Shown: in pieces, positions 1-10,220 of the stretch
Numbering within the stretch: the stretch's first letter is position 1
Layout: each line of letters begins with the position of its first letter
From: Bilabrum cf. latius
Lineage: Eukaryota > Bigyra: Bicosoecida > Bigyra > Bicosoecida
Length of the DNA: 64,000 bases
Reading direction: 5' to 3'
Assembly: GCA_965178125.1 (NCBI GenBank)
Contig: OZ237776.1
Coordinates: 248,001-312,000, forward strand
Translations under genes and position numbers: made by a program
Notes under the pieces: generated by a model
Databases searched by the model: none
What the model was told of the DNA's origin: nothing
What the model saw: the letters and a program-made list of their open reading frames with translations, nothing else

Positions 1-60
1 TGGTTTCCCATTAAGACGCAATTTGGTTCTTTGGGGTTCCATAAAATCGATTTCGGGCAT
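1..60 (-). CDS. Start of a third viral-element gene (partial)
   Basis: An ATG at 58-60 (minus) opens a frame of 20 codons that runs off the window. The first residues read MPEIDFMEPQRT. The call rests on context: it lies in line with the helicase and integrase on the same strand and has the same 32-nt motif 19 nt upstream of its ATG that the helicase has 14 nt upstream. Too little is present to name a product. Confidence 0.5.
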   Translation of the reverse strand, partial: MPEIDFMEPQRTKLRLNGKP

Positions 61-79
61 TCTATAGTATCTAATATAT

Positions 80-111
80 TATAGAATACGATAATTATTC
101 TTAAGGTACGA
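80..111 (-). promoter_or_regulatory. Viral upstream motif, copy 1
   Basis: A 32-nt block that matches positions 1791-1822 at 29 of 32 bases. In gene orientation it begins TCGTACCTTAAG and ends CGTATTCTATA, and it lies just before the partial gene at 60. Conservation between two otherwise unrelated intergenic gaps of one element, at a similar distance from ATG, suggests a promoter. A 3'-end signal for the upstream gene is the alternative, since both copies also lie just after a stop codon. Confidence 0.6.
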
Positions 112-117
112 ACTCAC

Positions 118-1776
118 TCACTTCTCAATTTTACAGAGGAATTTGGAAAGTTTTCCTTTTTTGCTTGGAGGGTTTTCTTTTATCCATTTTTGAATAGCGA
201 TGCTATTCTCAACACTCAGTTGTTTCTGGATTTTCTTATGGACTTTTTCCGTCGGTGTAATCTCCTTTTCCAATTCCATCTATTCAATCGTTTCCTACTG
301 CTATGCGACTTGTTTCTGTAGTTCTCTAATCTATTCTCGAAGAACATCCACCTCGGATTTTGCTTTTTCCATCTCAGCAGAATGACGAAGTGCCTAAAAC
401 TTAGATTGGAAGCCTTTTAGTAAGTCTGCGTGTTTCACATTAAATTCTTGTTTTCTCTATTTGTTCATCGTTGAATGAACACCCACCTCTGACAATAGTG
501 TTTTAATCATAGGTGTACCAAGGTTCTTCACTCTACCGTTCAGTTCCTACTTTAGATAATTGCGGAATTCCAAGACTGTCATTTTAAAATCTCTGCCTTC
601 GTCCAGCCACTCTTCTTTTAGAATTTTTAAAACCGGATGTGCGCCATCAAGAATTCCTTTGTAAAAATTCTTTGATTTTGGTGCGAATTGTCCTGTAAAG
701 TCTGGTGATTTATCATAGATTTCAACCAATAACATATAAAATGCCTTAGCCACTTCTGGATTTTCTGTAAAACGTTTTAGTGTTGTAAAGTATTCTTTGT
801 CTCCTTTCTTTGATGTATTCACATCCAAAACACAATATCTACGGATTTCCTCGGTGATTTTGATTGGACTATCATTCGTATCAATAATTAGATTGAATGT
901 ATTCGGACGACTTTCGGATTTGACAAACTTCTCATTACAGGAAAAGTGTTTTTCCGTAATAAGATTTCTTAGTGTTGCCTACATGGCGTCCCAAATAGTT
1001 GGCGAGGCTTTTGGAATTTCATTAAAATTGACTAATAGTTTCCCGTCCAGAATTGAGTTGAAGGCGTCGGGTTGAAGCATCTTGTGTGTAAGCGTCTATA
1101 GTGTAAGGGTATATCCGAGTAGTTTTCTCATAAGGAAGGTAATAATCATCGATTTACCAGTTCCTTGTGGAGATTTCAAATATAGTGCTGTTCCCAACTT
1201 CTTTCCGCCCACAATAACGTGAGCCAACCATTTCATCACAAAATCACACTATTCTTTGTCTTCTGAAGTCCACACCTTCTGGATATGTTCATAAATCATA
1301 GTCGCGCCTGCTTTTGCGTCTTCGGATAAATCCTCTATGTTTCCACAGTTTTCCCGTGTAAGTATAGGTGAACCCATAACGTTAATTGTTTGATTGTCGT
1401 AATCCACGGTAGGTGAATTAAATTTTCTTACAATCGTAAATACGTCGGTATTCTCATTTAAGAACCAGTCTCGTGCTGACCAAGTCTTTACTCTTTTGTT
1501 GCCCACAATCGCGTAAATACAGTGTCCCCCAATCAGGTAATTTTCAGTAATATTTTTATTCGTAAGGAACTACCAGACTGGTTTCTGGGGTTCGTCATCA
1601 CTTATGTTATTCCGATTTAATTCAGATGCTATTAGAAAATACACCCCGCCACCTTGCTCGTGGGTGCGGTAGAAGTATTGTCTAAGGTATTGAATACATT
1701 CCTCTTGTTTTCCGGCATTACATAGGTCCATAAGGCTTTTTGACGAATACGCTTTAGTCGGCAGAGTGAATGACAT
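118..1776 (-). CDS. D5-like superfamily 3 helicase with C-terminal coiled coil (viral element)
   Basis: The frame runs from ATG at 1776 to TGA at 118-120, about 552 residues, if eleven in-frame TAGs are read as Gln (1570, 1249, 1096, 979, 547, 457, 394, 331, 301, 295, 280). The middle holds a Walker A loop SPQGTGKS (about nt 1151-1174), a Walker B-like LLVNFNEI, a sensor LIIDTND and an Arg pair (EEIRRY), in the order typical of SF3 helicases of D5-type replication proteins. The last 150 residues are Glu/Gln/Lys-rich and look like a coiled coil; this is where TAG is densest. I see no primase active-site motif in the N-terminal part. In the element it would unwind DNA for replication. Read with the standard code it would be a shredded pseudogene, but the frame holds no TAA or TGA. 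Confidence 0.85.
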
Positions 1777-1790
1777 TTTTGTTGTTGTAC

Positions 1791-1822
1791 TATAGAATAC
1801 GAAAATAATCCTTAAGGTACGA
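1791..1822 (-). promoter_or_regulatory. Viral upstream motif, copy 2
   Basis: Matches the motif at 80-111 with three differences in 32 nt and sits 14 nt upstream of the helicase ATG, in the 57-nt gap after the integrase stop. In gene orientation it ends in TATTCTATA, an AT-rich TATA-like core. I did not find it upstream of the integrase (2890-2960). Confidence 0.6.
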
Positions 1823-1833
1823 TACGGGGCATC

Positions 1834-2889
1834 TCAATTTTCTATATCCCACTCCAAAATTAAATTAGGAGCAATTTCTTGGATTTTATTCTTTGGTTCC
1901 CACGTCCAATGTTCTGGTTCTGGAAAATCTTTCCATTCGATTTGATACTCTGTTTCGTTCTCGGATTTTATCTTTTTTGGGAGAAAGATTGTCTGAGCAT
2001 CTCGGTTATTGTCCTCATTATCAAAGTCGATAATCTGTAATTCCTCTTTTGTATAAGCCACTAAATCGTCCTAATCCACAACATATAAAGGTGGTTGTTC
2101 GGGTCTTAATAACACTTTAGTAACCGTTTTGATTTCTGGATTATAGCGTAAATCGGAAGCACGAAAATTTCCGGATAATTTTTGCTGTAAATTTGTAGCC
2201 TTTCTGGGTTCTTCTAATGGTATACGAACTCTTGTACCCTCTTCCAATATATTACAAGCGTCCCCTTTACACTACGTAAAGTCGAAGTGTTCTGGGGGTA
2301 AAGGTGGTTCTTCTATATACTTTTCCAGTTGATATTCATTATAGTTTTCAATGATGTTTGGAAGCATATCCACCCATTCTACGCTTTCATTACCTGTATT
2401 TAACTCATTAACGTTCTATAGGGTAAATATGGCTTTTCCCAACGTTTTATTTAGGTTTTCCACTAATGCCTGTTGTCGGTGGCGACCTGCTTTATTTCTT
2501 CGTACAAATACATCGGTCTCTTCTAAATATCTTTGTAAAGCGTTAAATTCTTTTCCATTATCTATTTCCAAACGGTGCTGCGGTTTCTGGACATTACCAC
2601 GATTGAAAATCTTTTTTGATGCCTTTAATACTTCGTTCTAACGCTTGGTTTTGAGCGGTTCAGCATCGGCCTACTTTGTATGTAAATCAATAGCAGTTAA
2701 TGCGTATTTATAATTATTGTCGTGGGGTAATGATAATAAATCCATTTGTACCACTTGGTGAGGTTCTGGTACATTTACGTGGGGTCGATTTACTCCTTTG
2801 GGTCGTTTTGGTCGTTTCATTAAATTTACAATACGACTGTTGGGATAAATGTTTAGGGATTGTAATATTCTTTCAAAGGCGCTACTCAT
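1834..2889 (-). CDS. Retroviral-type DDE integrase with C-terminal chromodomain (viral element)
   Basis: ATG at 2889 to TGA at 1834-1836, 351 residues, with five in-frame TAGs read as Gln (2671, 2638, 2416, 2272, 2071). The rve core is clear: first Asp in VVQMDLLSLP (residue 50), second in EIDNGKEF (residue 110) and Glu in ALVENLN (about residue 144), close to the DD35E spacing. The last 50 residues are a chromodomain (YQIEWKDFPEPEHWTWEP), as in chromoviral and Polinton integrases, which target chromatin marks. No HHCC zinc finger precedes the core; a TAA at 2905-2907 closes the frame just upstream, so the N-terminal domain is absent or encoded separately. About a quarter of its Gln codons are TAG by my reading. 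The enzyme would insert the element into host DNA. Confidence 0.88.
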
Positions 2890-2997
2890 TTGCTATATAG
2901 TTCTTTAATAGAGGTATGCTTTTCCTTGCTTAATTTTAATATTTCTTTGTATCCTATATTGTCAAAATTTTTCAATCAATTTTTGTGTTTTTAATTG

Positions 2998-3400
2998 GAA
3001 AACAATTATAATTTGTTTTTTATTTTCCTTTTAATTTTTATGGTGGCATCATAGGAATTACAACATTTAATTTTAATCTTTGAAAAAGATATCAAAAGAG
3101 CGGAGGGCAAAGCCCGAGCATCTTGGGAACTTAATTTATTTTTTCTAAGTCTCTTATAATTGACCTGTAAAATTGACAAGTTTTTTGGGGACTTTTCGAA
3201 AGGGACTTAAAATACGTTTTCGTTTTCCTTTTAATTTTTATGGTGGCATCATTGGAATTATAACATTTAATTTTAATTGGAAAATATATTTATTCTTTCT
3301 AAGTCTCTTATAATTGACCTGTCAAATCTCTCAATTTTTGGGGGACTTTTCCAAAGGGACTTAAAATACAATTATAATTTGTTTTCGTTTTCCTTATAAT
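2998..3400. repeat. Degenerate tandem direct repeat in the element's non-coding flank
   Basis: Two near-identical units follow each other. Shared blocks include TTTTTATGGTGGCATCAT (about 3036 and 3237), CTAAGTCTCTTATAATTGAC (about 3145 and 3298) and AAAGGGACTTAAAATAC (about 3198 and 3352). The first unit has an extra segment of about 50 nt containing the small hairpin GGGCAAAGCCC. A third partial copy (AATTATAATTTGTTTT) begins at about 3370. No convincing ORF lies here. Iterated non-coding DNA at the end of a viral element could be part of a terminal repeat or an origin region; neither is shown. Confidence 0.8.
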
Positions 3401-3455
3401 GTATCATCTCTTGGGTAATCGGTTTGGTTGCTTCGGAGAACAATTTAGTCGCTTG

Positions 3456-3522
3456 GGAAATCCTTGGGAAATCCTTGGGAAATCCTTGGGAAATCCTTGG
3501 GAAATCCTTGGGAAATCCTTGG
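3456..3522. repeat. 11-bp minisatellite (GGGAAATCCTT)n
   Basis: About six tandem copies of an 11-bp unit, followed by short repeats of CGGTTCATCGGT. The same unit reappears once in TTGGGAAATC near 3857. An ORF passes through it, but its product is only a translation of the repeat and I do not call a gene. Confidence 0.85.
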
Positions 3523-4053
3523 TCGGTTCATCGGTCGGTTCATCGGTTTGTCGCTTGGTGTAACTACCTTGTTCTCTTGATAAAATACCTTGTTCTCTTG
3601 GGAAAATCCTCGGTTGGTCTCTTGGTCTCTTGGGAATTCATCCTTTCGTTCCTACAGCAAACACAGAGAGGTTTTTGACACTTGGTTAATTTCTTCATTT
3701 TTTCCTACTTTACTAAAACATCTCTGTCTTTGCTGTTAGAGTTTATAAGGGGGATAAAGATTAGAATTCTTCAATTTACCCCTACTTCGTAGGAGTAAAT
3801 TTTATATCTGAAAATGGGTACATAGAGGGGTTCTATAGGGGTTCTTGGGGAACCCCTTGGGAAATCATCTAGGTTTATAGGGAAAACACTTGAGTTGCTA
3901 AATATGCCTTTAAAGGAGGGGCGAGCGTAGCGTAGCCCTCGTCCTCAACGCTTGGTGTACCTACCACCACCTGTTGTCCCCCCCGTTGGCGATCGCCCAA
4001 CAGTCGATAACGGTGGGTCAACCTGCAGAAACCACTACGTGCTCCTGTCTCTC
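3523..4053. other. Element-host junction zone, no gene called
   Basis: Base composition changes from AT-rich to GC-rich between about 3900 and 3990. A GC-rich near-palindrome with GCGAGCGTAGCGTAGC lies at about 3920-3937. The reading frame of the downstream kinase is open leftward to a TGA at 3811 and includes an ATG at 3904, so the frame crosses the junction. I cannot tell whether that part is translated. No inverted repeat, target duplication or tRNA is visible. Confidence 0.5.
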
Positions 4054-6750
4054 ATGGCAAGAATGCAGCACGCCTAGGCTGCCGCAGTGGCTAAGAAATA
4101 GCCAAGAAGATCTGTGGGTGATGACAATGACGCAGCGAGCAGTCCTACCATGCCTGGTAGCAGTGCGCCCAACTCAAGCACAAACGACATAAAGCATGCA
4201 TTCCCTAGCATCCGGGCAGAAGAGGACGCAGCGAGCATATGGCATGCGAGGATTCGGAGGCCGAACGAGCTGACCGTGCCTGAGCTTACAGTGCTGCTGG
4301 TGCTGGCTGCAAGCACAATGTACCCGCTCGCCTTCCACGGAACCAGGTATATGGGGCTTCGTCAGGACACGGCAGAGTACATGTTCATCGTGTGCGACAT
4401 CACCGTGCTGCTCCTGCGATACGTGCTCATGGGTGTAGTCGTCGTGTACGACGGCGCTGCGTTGTCAAGGCTTGCGGGAGAGGCGGAGGCGTGGAAGCGA
4501 GAAGCCGCCGATGCCCGCCTCAGCACCATCCAACAGTTCACCAGGTACATCTTCCACGAGGCCCGGGTGCCACTTCAGGCGGTGTCACTGTCGGCGCAGG
4601 AGCTGCAGGAAAGCCTCAAGAAGATTCAGTACAAGGCTGCAAGATTGCAACGCATGAGCAGCCGAACCCGAACCAATCCCTAGCTGCTGAATCGAGCCAA
4701 ACACGGGGCAAACGTAGATCAGCCCGTAGGTGCGTATCATGTGCCAATGTCCAGTGAGGATACCACCCATCAGAGGTTTCTAGGGTCTTCAACGGATGAA
4801 CCGCAGCCTTTTGTGGATCCCACAGCCATAGAAAGGGACGGAGTACCGAGGCGCCGTGGCAAAGGCACCGGCCTCTTGCTCAACTGCAGCGCTCTCACTG
4901 AACGGGTGGATGATGCAACAGAAGTGATACAGCTGCAACAGGAAGGGTGCAAGGGACTGCAGTGCATCTTCGACGACGTGCTCGAGGCCCAGCGCATCGA
5001 GCAGGGCAGGCTCAGGCTAAGGGACGAGGTAGTAGACCTTCACGAACTACTACACTCTCTTGGCAACGATAATGAGCTTGACCAGCGTCCACGATTTGCT
5101 CCATCGGTCGAGCTACTGGTAGGAACGCCAAGATACATACGTTGTGACAGGGGTCGCCTTCTATGGGCACTGTCCTAGCTCACTGCAGCGGCTGGGGCCC
5201 CCAAGGACCGGGCATTGGCGGAAGCAATTTCGAGCCAGGACGCGGTACCACCGCGCGGTGCAAAGTGGTCCGCACCCGAATTGGAACCCAAATCGAGGAT
5301 CGCGGTGCTATGCACCTGCAATACTAGATAGGACCGAGATCCAGTCGATACGAGCGGAAGCCTGCAGATGCTGGGTGACGCTAGCCCTACAACCAGCAAG
5401 CAGAATCTCTATTCTCAGGCACAACTGGTAGTGGCAGGAAAACCCAGCCTGAAGGCTGCGATATCAATGTAGCACGCATCAACCAAAAAAGGTAGTACGA
5501 GTAAAGAGGGCTGTCGTATTGGCAAACGAAACATATCTGACGACACTCCGTGCCGGTTCACTATCGAGGTCACAGACACTGGATGTGGAATGGCACAAGA
5601 TGACATCAACCAGCTCTTCACGCCCTACAAGCAGACCAGACACGGAGTAGAGTACACGGGGTCTTCCTCCGGTCTGGGCCTGTACATCTCCCGCGGGATC
5701 GCTCGATAGATGGGGGGCGATCTGGTGGCATCGAGCGAGGGAGAGGGCAAGGGCAGCGTGTTCACGTTCGAGTTCGAGGCCAAGATCGCACAGGATTTCA
5801 CGAGCTCTGTCGGTGCCGTAACAGAAGCAAGTGGTAAAGTAATCGACAAGGGGTCTGTAGAAGGAACCAAGACTAGCCAAGAGGGCAGCCGTGGATCCCC
5901 AGTTCTAGCTGCACTGCAACCCACTGGCATTCACCGACATGCTGCAGGGTCAGCGTGCTCTGCCATGGAGCAACGGGTTGCGACTGCAGGCCTTTGCTTC
6001 GCCCAAAGTGCAGCTGGCCATTCAATTGATCAGCACGAAGGTACATCGGGCCGTAAAGACCCAGGTGCGTTACCCCGAGCACCAGGTCCTGGCTTGATTC
6101 ACGGGCCTCAGGAGGCTCGACCGGAGCATGGCAGTGCATCTGAGTCAGCCTCGCGCAGCTGTACCACGGCTGTGAGGGTAGTACCCCTTCCAGCAGTAAG
6201 TGGTGGACAGCCGAGTGAGGGTCGACTTCATACAAGTGCAACGAATGTCACGGAGACCCTAGGTATACCAACAGACAGGGCTGCTGTCGGTGCCGATGAT
6301 TCGGTACGTGAAGCCCGAAGAAGCGATGCAATCAATCCGGATCGCTCATTGCATGCATGCAAAGCTTGGTGTCTCATTGTGGACGACGTGCCCACCAACA
6401 GGAAACTGCTCGCCAGGGGCATGCGCAGGCTCGGATACACCGTGCACCAGGCCAAGGACGGGCAGAAGGCAGTTGAGGCGTGCCGGGCCCGGGCCATGGA
6501 GGCGGGGCCGGGGGTGGAGTGCCTGGGCCTGATCACGATGGACAAGTCGATGCCAGTGATGGACGGCGTGGAGGCGACGCGGTCGATCCGTGGAGAGTTC
6601 GGGTCTCGGTTTGTGATTGTGGGCCTGACTGGAGATGCTGCAGGCCCCGAAGCATATGAATTTGTGGCGGCAGGACTTGACGACGTGCTAGGCAAGCCGG
6701 CAAGTGCAGGGGATGTTGTACAGTGGTTGAATCGCTTCATAATGCCGTGA
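4054..6750 (+). CDS. Hybrid histidine kinase A, N-terminally shortened, degenerate N-box
   Basis: Read with TAG as Gln (4075, 4099, 4681, 5176, 5329, 5470, 5707) the frame runs to TGA at 6748-6750, 898 residues from the ATG at 4054 (an ATG at 4063 also fits). It begins inside the linker that follows the first sensor in paralogues B and C, so the first membrane domain is missing. Then come two TM segments, a HisKA box with IFHEARVPLQ (His about 168), an ATPase domain with DTGCGM and SSSGLGLYI, and a receiver domain with DD, phospho-acceptor Asp (ITMDKSMP, about 830) and Lys (LGKPAS). The N-box, LRNLLSNALRYT in B, reads LWALSQLTAAAGA here, so the metal-binding Asn is gone. Known role of the family: His-to-Asp phosphorelay sensing. 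This copy may be kinase-dead or a phosphatase/receiver scaffold. Confidence 0.8.
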
Positions 6751-6773
6751 AACCGGAAATACACGGAGCCGAT

Positions 6774-6811
6774 GATCGCCGCCGGCGCCGCGGCGGCAGC
6801 CGCCGGCGATC
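6774..6811. other. GC-rich inverted repeat between kinases A and B
   Basis: Arms 6774-6786 (GATCGCCGCCGGC) and 6799-6811 (GCCGCCGGCGATC) pair with a single mismatch around a 12-nt loop that itself contains GCCGCGGC. CGGAAATA flanks it on both sides (about 6754 and 6812). It lies 24 nt after the stop of A and 40 nt before the ATG of B, so it could act in 3'-end formation of A, in the promoter or 5' leader of B, or be a protein-binding palindrome. Confidence 0.6.
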
Positions 6812-6850
6812 GGAAATATACTCTCTCGGCGTTGAGCAGCCACGACTAGA

Positions 6851-9800
6851 ATGGCGGCTTGGGACGAATATTCTGTAGTCCAATTTTGCGTTATTATCAT
6901 GGCGATAATAGTAACTACCTTGTCGATCGCTGATGCAGCACAGTGTGACATTGGGGGGGCGTATGAGCGCCAAGCACCGATGTCGTGCAGCTCGGTGCCA
7001 ACCCGATATTTCGCAAAAGTCGTACGGCTCGGACTAACCTCGTTCGGTTTTGCTCTCGCAATACCGTGTGCCTTCAGTTTGATGCTTTGGACCGGGCAAA
7101 ACGTCAGGGTTCTCTTCGCAGCGTGCTTAGTTGGCAACGTATGTGTGAGGCATTCAACTGTCTTAACGCTAAGGTATTCCGCCACGTTTCCTTCCGTGTA
7201 CATACATGCAGTATAAGGTTATTGCTATCTTGCAGATTGGTGTGATTCTGACGAATCTTGCGAATGGATGGACCGGTTTTGAAGTAGTTGAGGGAAGACC
7301 GGTCGACAACCAGCGACAATACTTCGACGCGTCGCTCATTATGGCAATATTCATCGACGCTCAGATTGCGACTGGTATGCGAAAGAATAGAGTTGTAATT
7401 GGAGGCTCCGCCGCGTCTGTAATGGTACTCATTTCTGCTTCGATGCCCTGGATGCCGGAAGGGAGGTACACTGCTGTCCCAATGCAAGCTGCCATGCTTG
7501 CATTGATGGTTTTGAGCGGTGTATTCATCCTCGAAATAATTAAAGGGTCTGTTGATTACTTCGTAGAGGGTACGTTGTAGGCCGTGCTACGAGCATGCTG
7601 CCGAATTGTAGAGCCGGCTGACGACACGCAACAAAATTTCGCTCCAGATGCAGCGGAGCAAGCTGATCAAGACGGAGCAAGAAAGAAATCGGCGAGCAGA
7701 ACTACGAATTTGTATTTATTCGACGATGCGGCTGTCTCCAATCCGCCTCCTGGCCACCTCCGAATCTTGCTCGCGCCTACGAGCTTCTCGTCGTCCGCGC
7801 CCCGCTGGCAGGAGGACTAGAGATCGAGAGCAACTCACGCTCAGTAGAATGGAATGGGGCATAATAAATGTCATTTGCAGAAGATGAGGATGCCTTGGGA
7901 GTTCACAGTATCTGAGTGGGCGCTCCTGTCTGCCCTCGGTTGTAGCCTGCTCTATCCTGTGCAGTACTACGGCACGCGCTATTTCGGTATGTCTCTGGAA
8001 ACGGCGGATTTATGCTTGCTTGGCTTTGATGTGTGCCTCGTGACTGCCAGGCTGGTCTTGTCCGTCGGTATCGTGGTCAATGACGCCATCGCCGTCCGTC
8101 AAGAGGCAGCCGCAACTGCTTAGTGGAGGGAAGCAGCCTCCAAGGCCCGCCTTAGCACCATCCAGCAGTTCACCAGGTACATCTTCCACGAGGCCCGGGT
8201 GCCTCTTCAGGCGGTGTCGCTGTCGGTGCAGGAGCTGCAGCAGTCTTTCGACCGTCTTGATGCAAGGGCGTCTGGCATCCGGGAGCAGCTGCAGCGTGCC
8301 TCGTCCACAATGAGCCGGCTTGAAAAAAACATACCCGAGTTATCTCCTGAAGACCGGGCAGACCAGCTACTAGCTCAAAGGACCCGCATGATTCTGGAGT
8401 CAGGTAGCCAGGAGAGGGCACTGACGCAGGAGGAAGGGCTAGGGTCGGACGGACCCGTGCTGGTCGACTCACCGGCTATGCACGTGCGCGGGAGGCTGTG
8501 GGATCGACCATACATGACAGATGGGTCTGCATCTGGCGAGTTCGATACCGGTGAAATACAACCACTGCAAACTAATGGCCGGAACGCAGCGTTCTTCCGG
8601 CGCTTGCTGCAGCACCTGGAACCTATGCTTCGTAGCGTGGCTGACTCACGCGAGGTATTCGAGCAGCAGCAGGACGGCGCCAGTGGCCTCCAGATCATAT
8701 TCGATGACGTGCTCGAGGCCCAGCGTATCGAGCAGGGCAGGCTCAGGCTCCGAAATGACGCATTTGACGTACGTGCAGATGTAGTCAATCCGTGCATGGA
8801 GGAGGTCCAAACGGCGGCTGGCGAGAAATCAGTCACGCTGCAGACGGAGGGCCCAGAGAGCACTACTCCTCTGGTCGGCGACCCTGTCAGGGTGCAACAT
8901 GTGCTACGCAACCTCTTATCGAATGCATTGAGGTACACCTCGGCAGGTGGATCCGTCTGCGTGCTGACCCATATCGGTGGAGCTGGTGCCACATTTGAAA
9001 GGGGAAGCGGCTCTACCGCCATGATGGTCTCCTCCGAATCAGCTACTGGGCAGCATAACAACGCTGAAACAACCATGGACGTGGCCTCTACCGGAATGCC
9101 TCGCTTGTTTTTTTCTGAGTTGAATCCATCAAGCTCCGGTCGATCGTATGCTGCCAGTGACACAGGATGGTCCACTAGCCGAGGTAAAGCACTACACGGC
9201 AGGTCTGTATCGGTTGGTTCTGCGCCTGGCGCTCAAGACGCATCCGTTCGGATTCAAGTCACTGATACTGGGTGCGGCATCAGCCACGCGGCACTTGGCT
9301 TCATTTTCCGCCCCTATCAGGGGGCCAGGCACGGCGTAGAGCACACGGGGACATCGTCGGGGCTTAGCTTGTACATCTCGCGCGGGATTGCTCGTCAGAT
9401 GGGTGGTGATCTGCTGGCATCGAGTGATGGGGAGGGTAAGGGAAGCGTGTTCACGTTTTGGTTCAAGTGTACCCTAGACGTGTCCGGCCAGACGACCGTG
9501 AAACACTGGGAAGCATCCCCTCGCACAACCGCAGGCATTGGGCCTACGAAGACCAACATGTAGGCACACCACGCGATAGGCATGACACAACCCGATGGCT
9601 TGAGTCGTGGTTTGGTTCATTTAGGCGCCAAAGCTGCCGATGCCGCAAGTCTTAAGCCTGTAATGTACTCGGGACCCAATCCGGCGAAAGGAGAAAGCCG
9701 CGGCTCTGCGATTGATCGCGAGCTGTTTGCAACGACTAGACGTAGTCGGCGCCGAAGCACCGCAGCGCAGCTGGCGCCAACTAGCGCAGCCACGGGACGA

Positions 9801-10220
9801 AAACACAACTTCATTGAGCTGCGCGCCTGGTGCCTCATCGTGGATGACGTGCCCACCAACAGGAAACTGCTCGCCAGGGGCATGCGCAGGCTCGGATACA
9901 CCGTGCACCAGGCCAAGGACGGGCAGAAGGCAGTGGAGGCGTGCCGGGCCCGGGCCATGGAGGCGGGGCCGGGGTTGGAGTGCCTGGGCCTGATCACGAT
10001 GGACAAGTCGATGCCAGTGATGGACGGCGTGGAGGCGACGCGGTCGATCCGTGGAGAGTTCGGGTCTCGGTTTATGATGTTTGGCCTGACGGGGGATGCT
10101 GCAGGCCCTGAAGCCGATGAATTTATGGCGGCAGGACTTGATTGCGTGATAGGCAAACCTGCAGGTGCCAGTGATGTGCATGAGGCTCTTCTACAACTCG
10201 GCTAGCCAGGGTTGAAGTGA
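6851..10220 (+). CDS. Hybrid histidine kinase B, two membrane sensor domains, one intron
   Basis: Exon 1 is 6851-7138, intron 7139-7211 (GTATGT...CATGCAG), exon 2 7212-10220 with stop TGA; 1,098 residues. Both junctions are phase 0 and the exon 2 start aligns with that of paralogue C. In-frame TAGs at 7578, 7818, 7842, 8121, 9561 and 10203 are read as Gln. Order: a multi-TM sensor (residues 1 to about 215), a charged linker, a second two-TM sensor, HisKA with IFHEARVPLQ (His about 422), ATPase with a good N-box (LRNLLSNALRYT) and DTGCGI, and a receiver with Asp about 1027 and Lys in IGKPAG. The G2 box reads SSGLSLYI rather than SSGLGLYI. It has all residues for autophosphorylation and internal phosphotransfer. 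The ligand is unknown. It converges on gene C, 166 bp between stops. Confidence 0.85.

Larger units (their letters stand above)
1..3950. mobile_element. Right part of an integrated Polinton-like virus / virophage-like element
   Basis: This stretch is strongly AT-rich, while everything right of about 3950 is GC-rich. It carries, on the minus strand, an SF3 (D5-like) helicase, a DDE integrase with a C-terminal chromodomain and the beginning of another gene. This replication-plus-integration set is known from Polintons/Mavericks, Polinton-like viruses and Mavirus-type virophages. No capsid, packaging ATPase, protease or polymerase gene is visible; those would lie left of position 1. I found no terminal inverted repeat and the right edge (about 3900-3960) is placed by the base-composition change only. 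All readable genes need TAG as Gln and stop at TGA, as do the host genes, and both complete frames are intact, so the copy may be young or active. Confidence 0.75.

Noticed and set aside
3424-3678. ORF of 84 codons over the minisatellite
   Set aside because: The product is mainly a translated 11-bp repeat, with no domain and no start context.
4114-10205. Many separate short genes or pseudogenes broken by stops
   Set aside because: All breaks are TAG, never TAA or TGA, the frames rejoin without shifts, and domain order is kept across the breaks. Reassignment explains this far better than decay.
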